A stretch of 64,000 nt of DNA, taken from positions 776,127,138 to 776,191,137 of the forward strand of contig NC_090438.1 in assembly GCF_031143425.1 (NCBI RefSeq), in the 5' to 3' direction. A program made the position numbers and the translations under genes. Below the pieces are notes generated by a model. The model had not been told where the DNA came from. It made no database searches and saw nothing but the letters and a program-made list of their open reading frames with translations. This DNA is from Pleurodeles waltl. Its lineage: Eukaryota > Chordata > Amphibia > Caudata > Salamandridae. Shown piece after piece: positions 32,431 to 44,589 of this stretch (position 1 is its first letter; every line of letters begins with the position of its first letter).

Positions 32431-35400
32431 TGGTTGTTGGTGGGGGCTCCGACTGAGTCCCAGCACCAGTCCTCTTATCCTTTTTGCATGCTAGTGCAGG
32501 CCCTTTGCCCTTCCTGTCAGCAGCCGGGGATTGCCCCTTGCCCTTCCCTGTAGAAGCTGATGGTGCCTCCTTGCCCTTCCTAGACGCAGCTGGTGGTGCC
32601 TCCTTGCCCTTCCCTGTAGCAGCTGGTGGTGCCTCCTTGCCCTTCCTAGACGCAGCTGGTGTAGCCTCCTTGCCCTTCCTAGATGCTGCTGGTGCAGGCA
32701 TCCTTTCAGTGTGGCTGCCTGGTGCCTGGGATCCTCTCCCACCTGCAGTAGCTGTCGACAATACTGTGGCTGTTGACTGGGTGGCTGAGGTGATCGCCTG
32801 GGTTCTGACTACCCTTGCCCGACATGAAGGACGGGGTGGGGGAGTGGAAGGGAACAGGTCAACAGTGGAGAGGAAAAGCTTCTTAGGGACATTGGGGCGG
32901 GAAGAGGGTGAAGGATTTGGAGTGGAGGAAGAGGAAGTGGTTGTGGGAGGTGTCTGTCTGCTGATTGTGGGTGCAGGTGCATGGGGTGGATGCTGTTGTG
33001 AGGTGGATGGCTGTTGGGTGTCTGTGTGCTTGCATCTGTGTACTTTGGGAGGAGGGGGCACAGACACAGTGGAAGGGGACACAGGGGACGTGTGCATGGA
33101 TGTGGGGGTGGTGACTGCCAGTGAGGGGGTGTGTAGTGATAGGCGTGATGGTGGTAGTGGATGAGGATGTAGTGCATGCAGGTGTGAGTGTAGACACTAC
33201 TGGGATGGAGGTGGACGAGGAGGGGGACTCAGTGGAGGCAGTGGATGTTGGTATGTCTGATTCTGGATGGTGTTTGTGTGAGTGCCTGTGGGATGATGTA
33301 TGGTGCTTGTGTTTGCCTGAACCACTCCTGTTTGTTGTCCTGTGTGCATGCTAGTCTGCCTGTGTGCTTGGGAGAGGTTGGGTTTGAGGGGAATGGGATT
33401 GGGTAGAGGAAGTTGGAGGGGGGAGGCTAGAAACAGGGACAATGGCTGCCATCAGTGAGGAGGCCAGAGCCTGGATTGATCTCTGTTGGGCCACCATGCC
33501 AGAATGAATGCTCTCCAGGAATGCATTAATCCGTTGCAAATGGGCTGCCAGCCCCTGGATGGCATTCACAATGGTTGACGGTCCAACAGAGATGGATCGC
33601 AGGAGGTCAATAGCCTCCTCACTCAGGGCAGAAGGGCCCACTGGGGCATGGCCTGAGGTGCCTGGGGCGAAGGAGATGCCCACCCTCCTGGGTGAGCGGG
33701 CACGGGAAACAAGCTGAGGGGCTGCTGGGAGGGCGGTTCTGGTACAGGGGGTGGCGGCTGTACCTGTAGTTGGGGTGGGCACAGAGGTGTCCGCCACCAC
33801 CAGGGAGCTTCCATCTGAGGGGGTATCACTGTCTGAACTGTCCCTTCCAGTCTCTGCCGTGGTGCTCCCCTCGCCCTCTGTCCCACTGGTGCCCTCACCA
33901 TCGGTGGATTCGGCCTTTTGGGCCCTATGGGATGCAACTCTCCCCGTCACTGGTGCCTCTGCTCCTTCGCCAGATGATGCTAATGCACATAAGGACAGGG
34001 TGACAAAACAAAAAGGGGGGGGAGAGACAAAGGATACACTTGGTCAATGGCGGCAACAACACCACCATTGGCGTACACAGCACACTCACACAGGGAACAG
34101 CCCTATGCACTAGGCAATGCACTAACAGTCACAATGCTAGTCACCAGTCCATGGACAGGGACACCTAAAGCCAACTGCAGCATACCTGAGACCCACAGAC
34201 CCCTGCCCAGTAGTGGATGCCTACTAGCTTGGTTGGAGGTATTTCACATCAGAACCCTGCCCAAATTGGGACCTACCCTGCAATGTCCAGCCTGGCCTAG
34301 GGGCACCCACAGGCCCACATCCCCCACCCGGATGCCACCCCACCACGTGCAAGTAGTAATTGGGGCACTGTACTCACCCCCTTGTGGCTGCTGTGATGCC
34401 CCCAAGTGCCCATCCAGCTCCAGATATGCCACCACCAGTATGCCGGCCATCAGGGGGTCAGGGTTCGACGGGCACCCCTTCCTCGTTGGGAGGCCATGCC
34501 CAGCTGGGCCTCAGTGGTCTTCCGTGCCCAGCATCACAGGTCCTCCCACCGTTTCCAACAGTGGGTGCTCCATCTGCCGTAGACTCCCAGGGTCCGGACG
34601 TCTTTGGCGATGGCACACCATATACACTTTTTTTGATGGGCGCTGATCTGCAGAGAAATACAAATAGGAAAAGGTATCAGTCAGACCGTCCTGGCTGTTA
34701 CACTCATGGCCCACCATAGCCTTCACATCCACTTATGCACAGACATGGCCCACCATACATGCAGCAGGCTACCCAGTGCCCTTCCACCAACCCCCCCACA
34801 CGAGGCCTTCACACACACCACTCCATGTATTAATGCCCCATGCATCGTGCTCACAGTGTACTCACCTGTTGGTCTGGAGGCCCATACAGCATTCAGTACT
34901 GGGGTTGGCCCCCATCCACCAGTCGCTCCAACTCTGCCACGGTGAAGGCAAAGGCCCTCCCCCAGTAATACGAGCCATGGTAGGTTCCAGACACAGGTCA
35001 CAGCAGCACATACAGTGTAGGTCCTCTCTTGTTGAAGGTCAGGTAGCAAGTGAGTGAACAGATAGAAAATAGCAATCACGTCCGTGGTGGTGCGTACCGT
35101 CACCGTCGGCGTACATCATCATTGACCACTGTAACCCATAGGGCCCAATGTTAACCAATGATGAGTTGCATGGGGGTTTTCGACCGCCTCCGGCAACGGC
35201 ACACAAAGTCTGTGGAATTACCTCATTTCCACATGTCCCTCCTAACAGGACAGGCGGACGCCATTTCAGTGGGGGGGGGGAGGCAGGCCATGGCACCTAA
35301 CTGCGTCACAGTACACATAAGCACCATTTGGGCCTATCCAACAATATACTGTTCCAGTCACAACATGCAATGAAGTGTAGTGTTTGGAAATATGGGATAC

Positions 35401-35446
35401 TGACCAGCTGCTCACCGTTTTGCCCCCTAGATTGCAACCGCTGCGG

Positions 35447-36563
35447 ATGAGTAGGAGATGGAGACATCCCGTCGTGTACAGGCCCCTGGTGGACTTGGCA
35501 ACAATGGAGAACAGGCACATTATCTTCGCCTATAGACTGGACAGGGCCACAATCACAGAGCTGTGTGCCCAATTAGAGCCTGACCTGTTATTTGCTATCC
35601 ATCACCCAACCGGGATCCCCCCGCTTGTGCAAGTGCTATCAGTGCTCCATTTGTTGGCAACTGGTTCTTTCCAAGTGACAGTAGACTTGGCAGCAGGAAG
35701 GTCACAGCCAATGTTCTCAATAGTGCTGACCAGAGTGTTGTCTGCCCTGATTAAACACATGCGCAGCTACATCGTCTTCCCCCAGGTGGAGGATTTGGCC
35801 ACAGTGAAAGCTGATTTCTATGCATTGGGACATATCCCCAACATTACTGGGGCTATTGGTGGTACACATATTGCACTTGTCCCCCCCCCCCACTGGAGAA
35901 ATGAACAGGTGTTCAGAAATCAAAAGAGCTTTCACTCTATGAATGTGCAGATAGTGTGCCTGGTGGACCAGTACATCTCCCATGTCAATGCAAAGTATCC
36001 TCGGTCTGTGCATGATGCCTTTATCCTGAAGAATAGCAGCATCCCATATGGGATGGCTCAACTCCAGAAGCACAGGGTGTGGATAATAGGTGAGCCCTGG
36101 TTCCCACCTAGTGGATGTTGGTGTATAGGTATGGTGTGGGACCTAGGGGTGAGTGTGTGGTTAACAGTTGTCCCTCGATATTTGCAGGTGACTCTGGTTA
36201 CCCCAACCTCTCTTGGCTACTGACCCCTGTGAGGAATCCCAGGACAAGGGCAGAGGAAAGTAACAATGAGTCACATGGGCGAACAAGAAGAATCATAGAG
36301 AGGACATTCGGCCTCCTGAAGGCTAGGCTTCGTTGCCTCCATCTGACAGGTGGCTCCCTGTGCTACTCACCCAAGAAAGTCTGCCAGATCATTGTGGCAT
36401 GCTGTATGTTGTACAACCTTGCCTTACATCGCCAGGTGCCTTTTCTGCAGGAGGATGAGTCTGAGATGGGCGTGTGGCAGCAGTGGACCCTGTGGACAGT
36501 GAAGATGGGGAGGCAGAGGATGAGGACAACAGAAGTTCAATAATTCGACAATACTTCCAATAA
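35447..36563 (+). pseudogene. HARBI1-like transposase of Harbinger 1
   Basis: Exon 1 is 35447-36089 and exon 2 starts at 36188, separated by a 98-bp GT-AG intron (donor ATAATAG|GTGAGC, acceptor TTTGCAG|GTGACT) that keeps frame across a glycine codon. The frame runs to a stop at 36541-36543, giving about 332 residues, close to HARBI1 length. A one-base shift near the end hides the older stop at 36561-36563. Domains are an N-terminal helix region and a DDE_Tnp_4 catalytic core. The first catalytic aspartate is replaced: GAIGGTHI instead of a G-x-I-D-G-T-H-I form. The second (SVHDAF) and the glutamate (RIIERTFG) remain. An otherwise open frame thus carries an active-site loss. Confidence 0.85.
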
Positions 36564-36945
36564 CACACAGGTAAGACAGTGTAACTTCACATTTAAATGA
36601 CTGTTTTGTGTTTGACATTGTCACTGTCAGCCTGATTTTCCCACTTCTATGGCCACTCACTGTACCCTTTGGTATCTCTATTTGCAGATTTTTGTGCCCC
36701 AGTATCGCTTGTGGTGTGTTGACTGCAGCCAACTACAGGTCATTCCTATGTATACATTGCTGTACAGTTGTAATACAGTGTTTAAACCTTGTTAAACAAA
36801 TACATAGTTCAATCATTTGATAGACTCCATACTTGTATTTTATTTTCAAATGGTGTTTATTTAAGTGCTAATAAGTAGAGGGGGATGTGCAATGGGCTGG
36901 GGTGATGGTGGAGGAAAGTCCAGAATAGAGTCCAGTCTATGTGGA

Positions 36946-38523
36946 TCACAGGTGCATTGTCCAAGGTGGCATAGAAGTGGAGCAATGGCAGTTCAAGGTG
37001 GACAGGATGGGACACAAGGGTGACAATGGAGGGGTCTTGGCAATAGTCTCTGGCTTCTGGATGGATCGCAGGGACCGTTTCTGGGGTGGTTCTCCTTCTG
37101 CAGGGGGAGGGGTATTGGTGGCCTGTTGGTCCTGTGGCGGGGCCTCCTGTCCACTAGCAGCAGCGGAGGTGGAGGGCTGGTCATCGGTTTGGCTAGTGGT
37201 AGGGGCCCGGTGGTGTGCCACTGCCACCCTCATTGTGTTGGCCATGTCTGCCAGCACCCCTGCAATGGAGACCAGGGTTGTGTTAATGGACTTCAAGTCC
37301 TCCCTGATCCCAAGGTACTGTCCCACCTGCAGCCGCTGGTTCTCCTGCAACTTGTCCAGTATCTGGCCCATCGTCTCCTGGGAATGTTGGTATGCTCCCA
37401 GGATCTTGGTGAGTGCCTGCTGGATAGTTGGTTCCCTGGGCCTGTCCTCCCAGCTTCCCTGTTGTCCTGTGCCTTTGTCCCCTGAACTGTGTGCCCACTG
37501 CCACTGACCACAGGTCCCTCATCGTCCTGTGTTTGTGTGGTGGCCTGGGGTCCCTGTAGTGGTGAAGAGACTGCAGATTGATATGTCCTGGGGACAGAGG
37601 TGTGGGCCCGCTGGGTGGGTACTGTGGTGGTGTTTCCTTGAGGGGGGAGGCGGTGTGGTGGTATGGGACTGTGCCTGGGTAACCGTCAGTCCAGAGATCA
37701 CAGATGGGCCAGGTTGGTTATCCAGATCCAGGCATCCAGAGCTGCTGTCATCACTGTGGGCCTATTCTGGGGGGGACTGGATATTGCTGGCACCTCCTCT
37801 CTGGTGACGTTGGCTGGGGGACCTGTGGGGATGTAAATGCATTGTTATTGTTTCTGCGTGTGACATCTTGTGCATGGGTGTGTTGCCCTCTAAGGTTGTT
37901 ATTGCCCTGCCAGCTTTGCCTTGTGTGAGTAGTTATTTGGTGGGCTTGCTGTTTCCCTCTAGTGTGCATGCAGGTCTGTGATGGGGGTCCATGCATTGGT
38001 GTTGCATGCAGGGCTTGGGATTGGGATGGGTGGGTTGTGATGGTGGGGTGTGTAGGAGGTGGTGGAGTGATGGGTGTGTGGGTAAGGGTGGGGGTTTGTG
38101 ATGGCATGCAGGTGGGGGGTGATAGTAGTAAAGAGTTGACTTACCAGAGTCCAGTCCACCTCCCCCTCCTGGCAGGCCCTCAGGATGCATGATTGCCAAG
38201 GCTTGCTCCTCCCATGTTGTTAGTTGTGGGGGAGGAGGTAGGAGTCCACCACCAGTCCTCTATACAGCTAGTTGGTGTCTTGCTGCTGTGGAACGCACCT
38301 TCTCTCGTAGGTCATTGCACCTCTTCCTGATGTCATCCCTTGTTCTGGGGTGCTGTCCCATGGCGTTGACCCTGTCCATGATTCTCCGCCATATCTCCAT
38401 CTTCCTAGCAATGGATGTCTGCTGCACCTGTGATCCGAAAATCTGTGGCTCTACCGGGATGATTTCATCCACCATGACCCTCAGCTCCTCCTCAGAAAAT
38501 CTGGGGTGTCGTTGTTATGCCAT
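36946..38523 (-). pseudogene. NAIF1/Myb-like protein gene of Harbinger 1
   Basis: Exon 1 runs from the ATG at 38521-38523 to about 38145, followed by a GTAAG donor. Exon 2 runs from about 37822 to 36946. The third codon is TAA (38515-38517), so the frame is closed at once. Downstream, residues read RHPRFSEEELRVMVDEI, then KMEIWRRIMDRVNAMG and RDDIRKRCNDLREKVR, a Myb/SANT trihelix of the NAIF1 type with conserved tryptophan spacing. Exon 2 encodes an S/T/P-rich linker and a predicted coiled coil (MGQILDKLQENQRLQ...). In this superfamily the Myb-like protein helps the transposase enter the nucleus and bind transposon ends. Confidence 0.75.
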
Positions 38524-39300
38524 GGGTGTAATGTGAGTGGTGTGGGTGAGGGTGTGTGGGGTGATGTGTTGGGGTGTGTGATGTAAAGTGGGTGGGTGGT
38601 GTATAGGTGATGGTGGTATGTGGCTGTGGTCTTGTCTGTGGTCTCGCTATCTCTCTTGTGACACTTGTTTGTAATGGTAAAGGGTTGTGGGTAATGTGGG
38701 TGTGTGTTTTATAGTGGCATGGGTATGTGGGTGTGGTGTGTGTATAGGTGTCAGATGTGTGTAGTTTGAATTGTCCAATGTGGTGGTGTTTTGTATGTGT
38801 GTGTATTTTGAGTGCAGTGGTATGTAGCGCCGATGGTTTACCACCATTGAATGTCCGCCTAGGTGATTCGTGTGTCATAATGTTGTGGGCGTAGTTCTGT
38901 TGGCGTAATGGTGTGGGTTTTGCTACCGCCAGTTTATCACTGACCTTTGGACTTGTGTGTGTGGCTGTATAGTGACGGATTGCTATGTGTGTGTCATAAT
39001 ATGGGTAGCGGTGATCCGCCGCGATGGCGGTATGTTGGCGGCAGTCAGCATGGCAGTAAGCGGTACTTACCGCCAATGTAATAATGAGGGCCTGAGTGGT
39101 TTTTTTCATGTGCATAAGTACTGTGGTATTGCATGAGCTTTGCAAGTCTCCTAGATAAGCCTTGGATGACAATCCACAGCTACCTCTAGAGAGTCTGGCT
39201 TCTAGACACTGCCTACACTACACTAATAAGAGATACCTGGACTTGGTATAAGGTGTAAGTACCATAGGTACCCACCACATACACAGCCAGCCTCATACAT

Positions 39301-39322
39301 TGGTGGTGTAGTGGTGGGATAA
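39301..39322 (+). promoter_or_regulatory. Candidate primer-binding site, tRNA-Leu type
   Basis: TGG starts two bases after the end of the 5' LTR. TGGTGGTGTAGTGGTGGGAT matches the complement of a tRNA-Leu 3' end (form TGGTGGCAGCGGTGGGAT) if a 2-nt insertion and two C-to-T changes are allowed. The tRNA assignment is from memory of the tRNA 3' end and is tentative. The position is right for a minus-strand DNA primer site. Confidence 0.5.
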
Positions 39323-39963
39323 GCACTTGCAATTGCCTTAACACTCTGTCATCTGCTACTTTCTACAGGAAAGACCACTTCTTACCTAGAGGTATACATA
39401 TTACGTAGTGTAGAAATCTAGGCTCTCATTATGACATTGGTGGAAAATCCCTCTTACCGCCACAGTGACGGCCGCCAACATACCGCTGCAGTGGCGAATA
39501 TCCGTTTCCCATATTATAACACACACACACCAATCTGACAAAGTACAGCCACATCCACAATTCCGCCAGCCCAAAGGTCAGTGCTAAAGTGGCGGAACCA
39601 ACACCCATTCCGTTATGCCAAAAGAACAACGCCCACCACATTATAACCCATGAATCACCACGGTGGACATTCAATGGCGGTAAGCCATTGGCAGTACATA
39701 ACAAACAACAATACATTGGCCAATACTAAAAACACACACCTGACAGTCATATACACACCACACCCACCCACAGCTCCATAAAACACACACCCACATTACC
39801 CACAACGCTTTACAAACAACAATTACTGCCAGGAGATTGACATGAACAGCAGAGATAACTAGACACACCCACCACATACACCCATACACCCTCACACACC
39901 CCACAGCACACACCCCACCACATTACTCAACACACTTTCACCAACATACACCACACATCATCC

Positions 39964-41454
39964 ATGTCCCCACAAAGGCATCCCCGTTTCACTGATGAGC
40001 AGTTAAGGGTCATGGTGGAAGACATTGTCAGGGTAGAGCCACAGCTGTTTGGAGCACTGATACAGCAAATATCTGTTGCCAGGAAGATGGGGCTATGGTG
40101 GAATATCATGGACAGGGTGAACACCGTGGGACAACATCTAAGAACAAGGGACGACATCAGTAAGAGGTGGAATGACCTACAGGGAAAGGTACATTTCATG
40201 GCAGCAAGGCACCAGCTCACCTTACAGAGGATGGACGGCAGACCCCCCACCTCCTCCCCAACAGCTCACAGCATGGGAAGAGCAAGTCTTGGCATTACTG
40301 CATCCTGAGGGACTCGCTGGACTAGCTAGAGGACTGGACACTGGTGAGTCAACATTTACTGCTTATCACCCCCCATACCGACATGCCATCACACCCCCTC
40401 ACCCTCACTTCCATCACTCCACTCCATCCCACACACTGCACCTACACATATAACTAACCCAATGCCTAGCCCTGCATGCTATACCAATGCATGGACAGCC
40501 CTCCCAGCCCTGCATGGACACCAATCACTAAAGCATGCACAGCATAGGGAAACTAACAATCCCACAATACATCACCATACACAAACAAAGGTGGCAGGGC
40601 AATAGCAATGGTAGGGGGTAAGCCAGGGATGTACAATATGTCACACACATGAAGCATATTACATCACTTACATTCCCACAAGTGCCCCAGCCAATCCCAG
40701 TTGAAAGGAGGTGCCATGACTATCCAGTCCCCCAACAGAAGCTTCCCCCAGTGATGACTGTAACCCTGGACTTCAGGATCAGGACCAACAAACTGGCCTA
40801 TCAGGGACCACTGGACAGTCGGTCACCCAAGCCCACTCACAGTCCACCACAGAACCTCCCCCATCAGTATCCAACACCCCAGCACCTACCCAGCGCACCC
40901 ACACCTCTGTTTCCAGGACACATCAATCATCAGTGTGCCCACCTGTACAGGGACCCCAGGCCACACCTCGCCCCCAAGACAATCAGGGACCTGGGGTCAA
41001 TGGCAGTGGGCACACCGTTCAGGGGACAGAGGTACAGGGCAACAGGGACACTGGGAGGACCGCTGTGTGCTGGGGGGACAGGCCCAGGGAAGTGACTCTC
41101 TATGAGGCACTAACCGAGATCCTGGGAGCCTACCAACATTCCCAGGACACGATGGGCCAGATCCTTGACAAAATGCAGGAGAACAGGGGGCTGCAGTAGG
41201 AACAGTATCAGGGGATCAGGGCGGACTTGCAGGTTATCAACACCACCTTGATGTCCATAGCAGGGGTGCTGGCAGACATGGCCAACATCATGAGGGAAGC
41301 AACAGCACAACAGCAGGCCCCTACCACCAGCCAGTCCATTAACCAGCCCTCCACTTCCAGTGCAGCTAGTGGGCAGGAGTCCCCACCACAGGACCCACAG
41401 GCCACCAGCACCCCTCCCTCTGCAGAAGATGAATCACCTGCAAGCTTTCCCTGA
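39964..41454 (+). pseudogene. NAIF1/Myb-like protein gene of Harbinger 2
   Basis: The start codon at 39964 is intact and the Myb/SANT-like region is open (39964-40308): RHPRFTDEQLRVMVEDI, then KMGLWWNIMDRVNTVG and RDDISKRWNDLQGKV. A frameshift after the domain precedes a PPPPPQQLTAWEEQ and HPEGLAGLARGLD stretch. Exon 1 ends at 40343 before GTGAG. Exon 2 starts at 40683 after AAG and ends ESPASFP-stop at 41454, with one in-frame stop (41197-41199) in the coiled-coil part and at least one more shift. Compared with copy 1, the DNA-binding domain here is undamaged. Confidence 0.75.
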
Positions 41455-41904
41455 GACCCAGACAGAAGCCAGAGACACTTGCTAAGACCACCGCCAAGAA
41501 ATGAGACTCACCTGATTGTCTCACCTTCTCCACTTTGAACTGCCTTTGCTCCCCTTCCTATGGCCTCTTGGACACTGCACCTGTGCTACAAACAGTCTGG
41601 AACAATACCCTGGACTTTCCTCCATCATCACCCCATACCATTGCACTTTTCTTTCAATTTCATAGCACTACAATAAACACCCTTGAACATAACTTCACTG
41701 CTAGTATTTTATGTGTTGAAAATGTGCATTTATGGAAACAGTCACATCTAGTGCAAATTATCTGAACACTGTTAGAGCATAGAAATAATGCCCTGTAGCT
41801 GTTTGTACTCATCACATCAGTACACAGTTGTTATCTCACCAACATCTGTAAAATGACAAGCCATAGGTGACAGTAAGTTGAGATACAATGGAAGTTAATG
41901 CCAT

Positions 41905-43017
41905 TGTAGTGAATCCTAGTTTGTTTTAATGGGATAACAGGAGATAGCTTAGCCTTTGGCTTGCAGACTCGTGCCCCCATCACCTAGTGACTTTTAGCCT
42001 ACTTAGCTTGCTCTGTCTTAGCCCATTTAATTATTTAATTCATCTAAGATGGCTGCCTTGTTTATAGTTAGGCCACTTGTTATGTTTTGCATTATCAGTG
42101 CCACCGCGCTAAGGCGTCAAGATCCAGCAATAAAGACAAACAAACAGTAGGTGTTCACACTTAGGGATTTTCCCTCTCTATACTTTCGAGGGATTGTTTA
42201 TAATAATTGCCGTCCCAAGCATGTCTGTTATCTATTGTTTGGGAACACACCAACGTCAGGGGTCCTGGAAGATTTGTATAAATACATCGCACTTTAGACA
42301 GATAATCAGAGGGATTCCGACCAGAGGGCATCTCCACCATCGCTGATATCGATGCTGCAGTCGTCTTGACGCTGACCCAGTCTTCATGTCCCTGCGGAGT
42401 CTGAGATAGAGACCTCATTCCAAGGTAACGAGGGTTGGGGGCTCCTCTCATGGACATGGCATTGGCAGATTAGGTTTAACAAACCCAGCTCTCCGTTAGG
42501 TAGGAGGTTAGGCCTATCACATTAGGTTATTAGGGCATATTACATCTCGAATGTCTTTTACATGCATTGCAAGATGGTGAGGGTCTTTATAATAATGACT
42601 CTTGTCTTCACAATTCTGTTTCTTGCATTATTCATTATCCTAATCATTGCAGCCCATGCAACATTGCAGCCCATGCAACATATTGCAAACTGCAGTTGTA
42701 TTAAATCAAAACTATTGAAACTTTACTGCTTCTTTGTCATTGCCTGTGTTTGTATGAGACATGATTTATCTGTGAGAAAGGGGTAATCTCCGTTTAACCA
42801 CGACACTCCCTGAGATGACTTACTCTCGAGCCCATGCGTAAAGACTGCCACAAATCACCTTTTACTATTGTGTTTCTGGTGAGGTGCTGCTAGTGAGCCG
42901 GTAAGGTTGGGACAACAGTTGCGATTCGTTGTAGGATAGGCATAGTTGCCTACAAGCAAAAGTACTGTCATCCTTTAACCAGCAGTCTTGCCTAGAGCAA
43001 GAGTCCAAACTACGACA
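41905..43017. mobile_element. Solo LTR of an endogenous-retrovirus-like element inside Harbinger 2
   Basis: 1113 bp starting TGTAGTGAATCC and ending ACTACGACA, flanked by a perfect 4-bp duplication CCAT (41901-41904, 43018-43021). Comparison with copy 1 (36564-36945, reversed) shows that Harbinger sequence continues on both sides and lacks this block. TATAAATA lies at about 42276 and AATAAA at about 42130, in an order that does not settle the orientation. A 4-bp duplication suits some retrovirus genera. No coding region of its own is supported. The 74-codon hydrophobic frame at 42562-42786 looks incidental. Confidence 0.8.
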
Positions 43018-43089
43018 CCATCATGCTACAGCCACACAGAAAACATCAATAATCAGAGGAATGGTCAGTTGCACTGTCTCGCTTGTGTG

Positions 43090-44147
43090 TCATTGGAAGT
43101 ATGGACGTATAACTGATGTTCGGTTGTCCTCATCCTCATCCTCTGTCTCCTCTTCCTCACTGTCCTAAGGGTCCACTGCTGCCACAGGGGCATCGCCAGT
43201 CTACTTCTCCTGCAGAAAAGGTACATGCCATCTGAGGGCCAGGTTGTGCAACATGCAGCATGCCCTTACTATCTGGCAGACCTTCCCGGGTGAGTAGCAC
43301 AGGGATCCACCTGTCAGATGGGGGCACCTGAACCTGACCTTCAGGAGCCGATGGTCCTCTCGATGATCCTTCTGGTTCGCCCATGTGGTTCATAATAACG
43401 TTCAACAGCCCCTGTCCTTGCATTCCTCACAGGGGTCAGCAGCCACAATAGGTTTGGGTAGCCAGAGTCACTTGCAAGTATTGAGGGACAACATTTAGTC
43501 TCACACATTGCTATGGGGGTGACACCTGAAGGCATACACTAACATACAGTGGGTGGGGACCATGGCTCACCTATTAGCCACATCCATTGCCTCTGTAGTC
43601 GGGCCATCACATTTGGGATGCTGCTATTCCTCAGAACAAAGGCGTCATGCACTGACCCAGGATACTTAGCATTGACGTGGGAGATGTATGGGTCCACCAT
43701 GCACACCATTTGCACATTCAGTGAGTGGAAACTCTTCTGATTCCTGAACACCTGTTTATTCTTGTCCCATTGCATAGAATCCTGCCTTCACAGTGGCCGG
43801 ATCTCCCACCTGGTGGAAAGCTATGTAGCTGCACATGTGTTTCAACAGGGCAGACAAAACTGTTGCCAACACGATTGAGAATATTGGCTGTGACATTCCT
43901 GCTGCCAAGCCCACTGTCACTTGGAAAGAACCAGTTGCCAGGGAATGGAGCACTGATAGCACTTGCACAAGAGGGGAATCCGAGTCGGATGACGGATAGC
44001 AGATATCAGGTCAGGCTCCAATTGGGCACACAGCTCTGTGATTGTGGCCCTGTTCAGTCTATAGGTGAGTATAATGTGTCTGTCCTCCAGTGTAGCCAAG
44101 TCCACAAGGGGTCTGTACACGGGTGTTTGTCTCCTCCTCCTATTTAT
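43090..44147 (-). pseudogene. HARBI1-like transposase of Harbinger 2, broken
   Basis: The start codon position reads ATA (44145-44147). Exon 1 continues to about 43571 with RPLVDLATLEDRHI, then LEPDLISAIRHPTRIP and a frameshift near 43970. The segment that carries the first catalytic aspartate is deleted between about 43780 and 43760. The second catalytic block SVHDAFVLRNSS survives. The donor GTGAGCC is intact. The acceptor, CAG in copy 1, reads CAA here (43472-43473 on the plus strand). Exon 2 (43471-43090) keeps SGYPNLLWLLTPV and RRIIERTIG but is shifted after it. Confidence 0.8.
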
Positions 44148-44589
44148 CCACAGCGGTAGGTATCTAAGGGACACAAGAGTGAGTAGACTGTCACAATTTG
44201 AACATTGGAACCCCAATCTCAGTGTACATAGTGCATTTATGTGATGGGACAGTGGGAATGGTGAGGTATGTGCTAATCTAGGCTGTGACGCAGTTAAGGT
44301 TGACCACTGTCCGCCACCATGAAATGGCGACCGCCTGTCCTGTATGTAAGGACAGGTGGAAGTGAGGTAACTCCGCCGATGTTTGGCGTTGTGGCAGATG
44401 GCGGTCTAGCACCGCCGTGCAATTCCTCATTGGATAATATGGGACTCTATGGAGTACATTGGCCATTGGGGATCTGCGCCGGAGGTGACGGTGTACACCG
44501 CCGCGGACATGACCGCCATTTTCTATCTGATTCCTCACTTGGTTACTGAACACCTACACTGCGTGTGCTGCTGTGACCTGTGTCTGGAA

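Larger units (their letters stand above)
31000..34978 (-). pseudogene. Second Myb/SANT-like protein gene of Harbinger 1
   Basis: Three exons on the minus strand. Exon 1 (34978-34866) encodes an AFAFTVAELERLVDG-type start and ends at a CAACAG|GTGAG donor. Exon 2 (34647-34378) starts SAHQKK after a CTGCAG acceptor and carries a tryptophan-spaced Myb/SANT-like helix set (W..AIAKDVRTLGVYG, then CW..RWEDL), ending before another GTGAG. Exon 3 starts at 33979 after a TTAG and encodes an S/T/P/A-rich region with SEEAIDLLRSISVGPSTIV, then lysine-rich and repeat-expanded tails to about 31000. Stops sit in exons 1 and 2 and frames shift in exon 3. It is probably a DNA-binding partner of the transposase, by analogy with other Harbinger elements. 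Confidence 0.65.
30134..39092 (+). mobile_element. PIF/Harbinger DNA transposon, copy 1 (three-gene)
   Basis: 8959 bp with termini GGCCCTCATTAC and GTAATAATGAGGGCC and a 3-bp duplication TGA (30131-30133, 39093-39095). The subterminal region repeats GGCGGTAATACCGCC and CCAACAGGCTGGCGGT. Gene order is a second Myb-like protein gene (minus, 34978 to about 31000), transposase (plus, 35447-36563) and a NAIF1-like Myb gene (minus, 38523-36946). A divergent pair and a facing pair thus share short intergenic regions. A TNA-type 3-bp duplication and a HARBI1-like transposase define the superfamily. Lesions in each gene indicate a non-autonomous relic. Confidence 0.92.
27547..39299 (+). repeat. 5' LTR of the Gmr1-type provirus (split by Harbinger 1)
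   Basis: The LTR sequence occupies 27547-30133 and 39096-39299. Removing the Harbinger and one TGA copy gives a 2.8-kb LTR whose join reads CACTGAGTG, as in the 3' LTR near 55313. AATAAA lies at 30104-30109. The end is slightly altered (CCTCATACA against CCTCCTACA). It is about 1 kb longer than the 3' LTR. The extra sequence, roughly 28790-29830, contains splice-like and C/T-rich stretches also found in the solo LTRs, so the 3' LTR has lost it. Confidence 0.88.

Noticed and set aside
31350..32553. Plus-strand open frames of nearly 300 codons
   Set aside because: They are antisense translations of a minisatellite that codes for the Myb-like gene tail on the minus strand. The tryptophan/cysteine- or valine/glycine-rich repeats show no domain.
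39295..39325. tRNA-like box A (TGGTGTAGTGG) suggesting a SINE or tRNA
   Set aside because: No box B or cloverleaf follows. The position just after an LTR end is better explained by a primer-binding site.
42562..42786. Small hydrophobic 74-codon ORF as a membrane protein gene
   Set aside because: It lies inside a solo LTR with no flanking coding sequence or family similarity.
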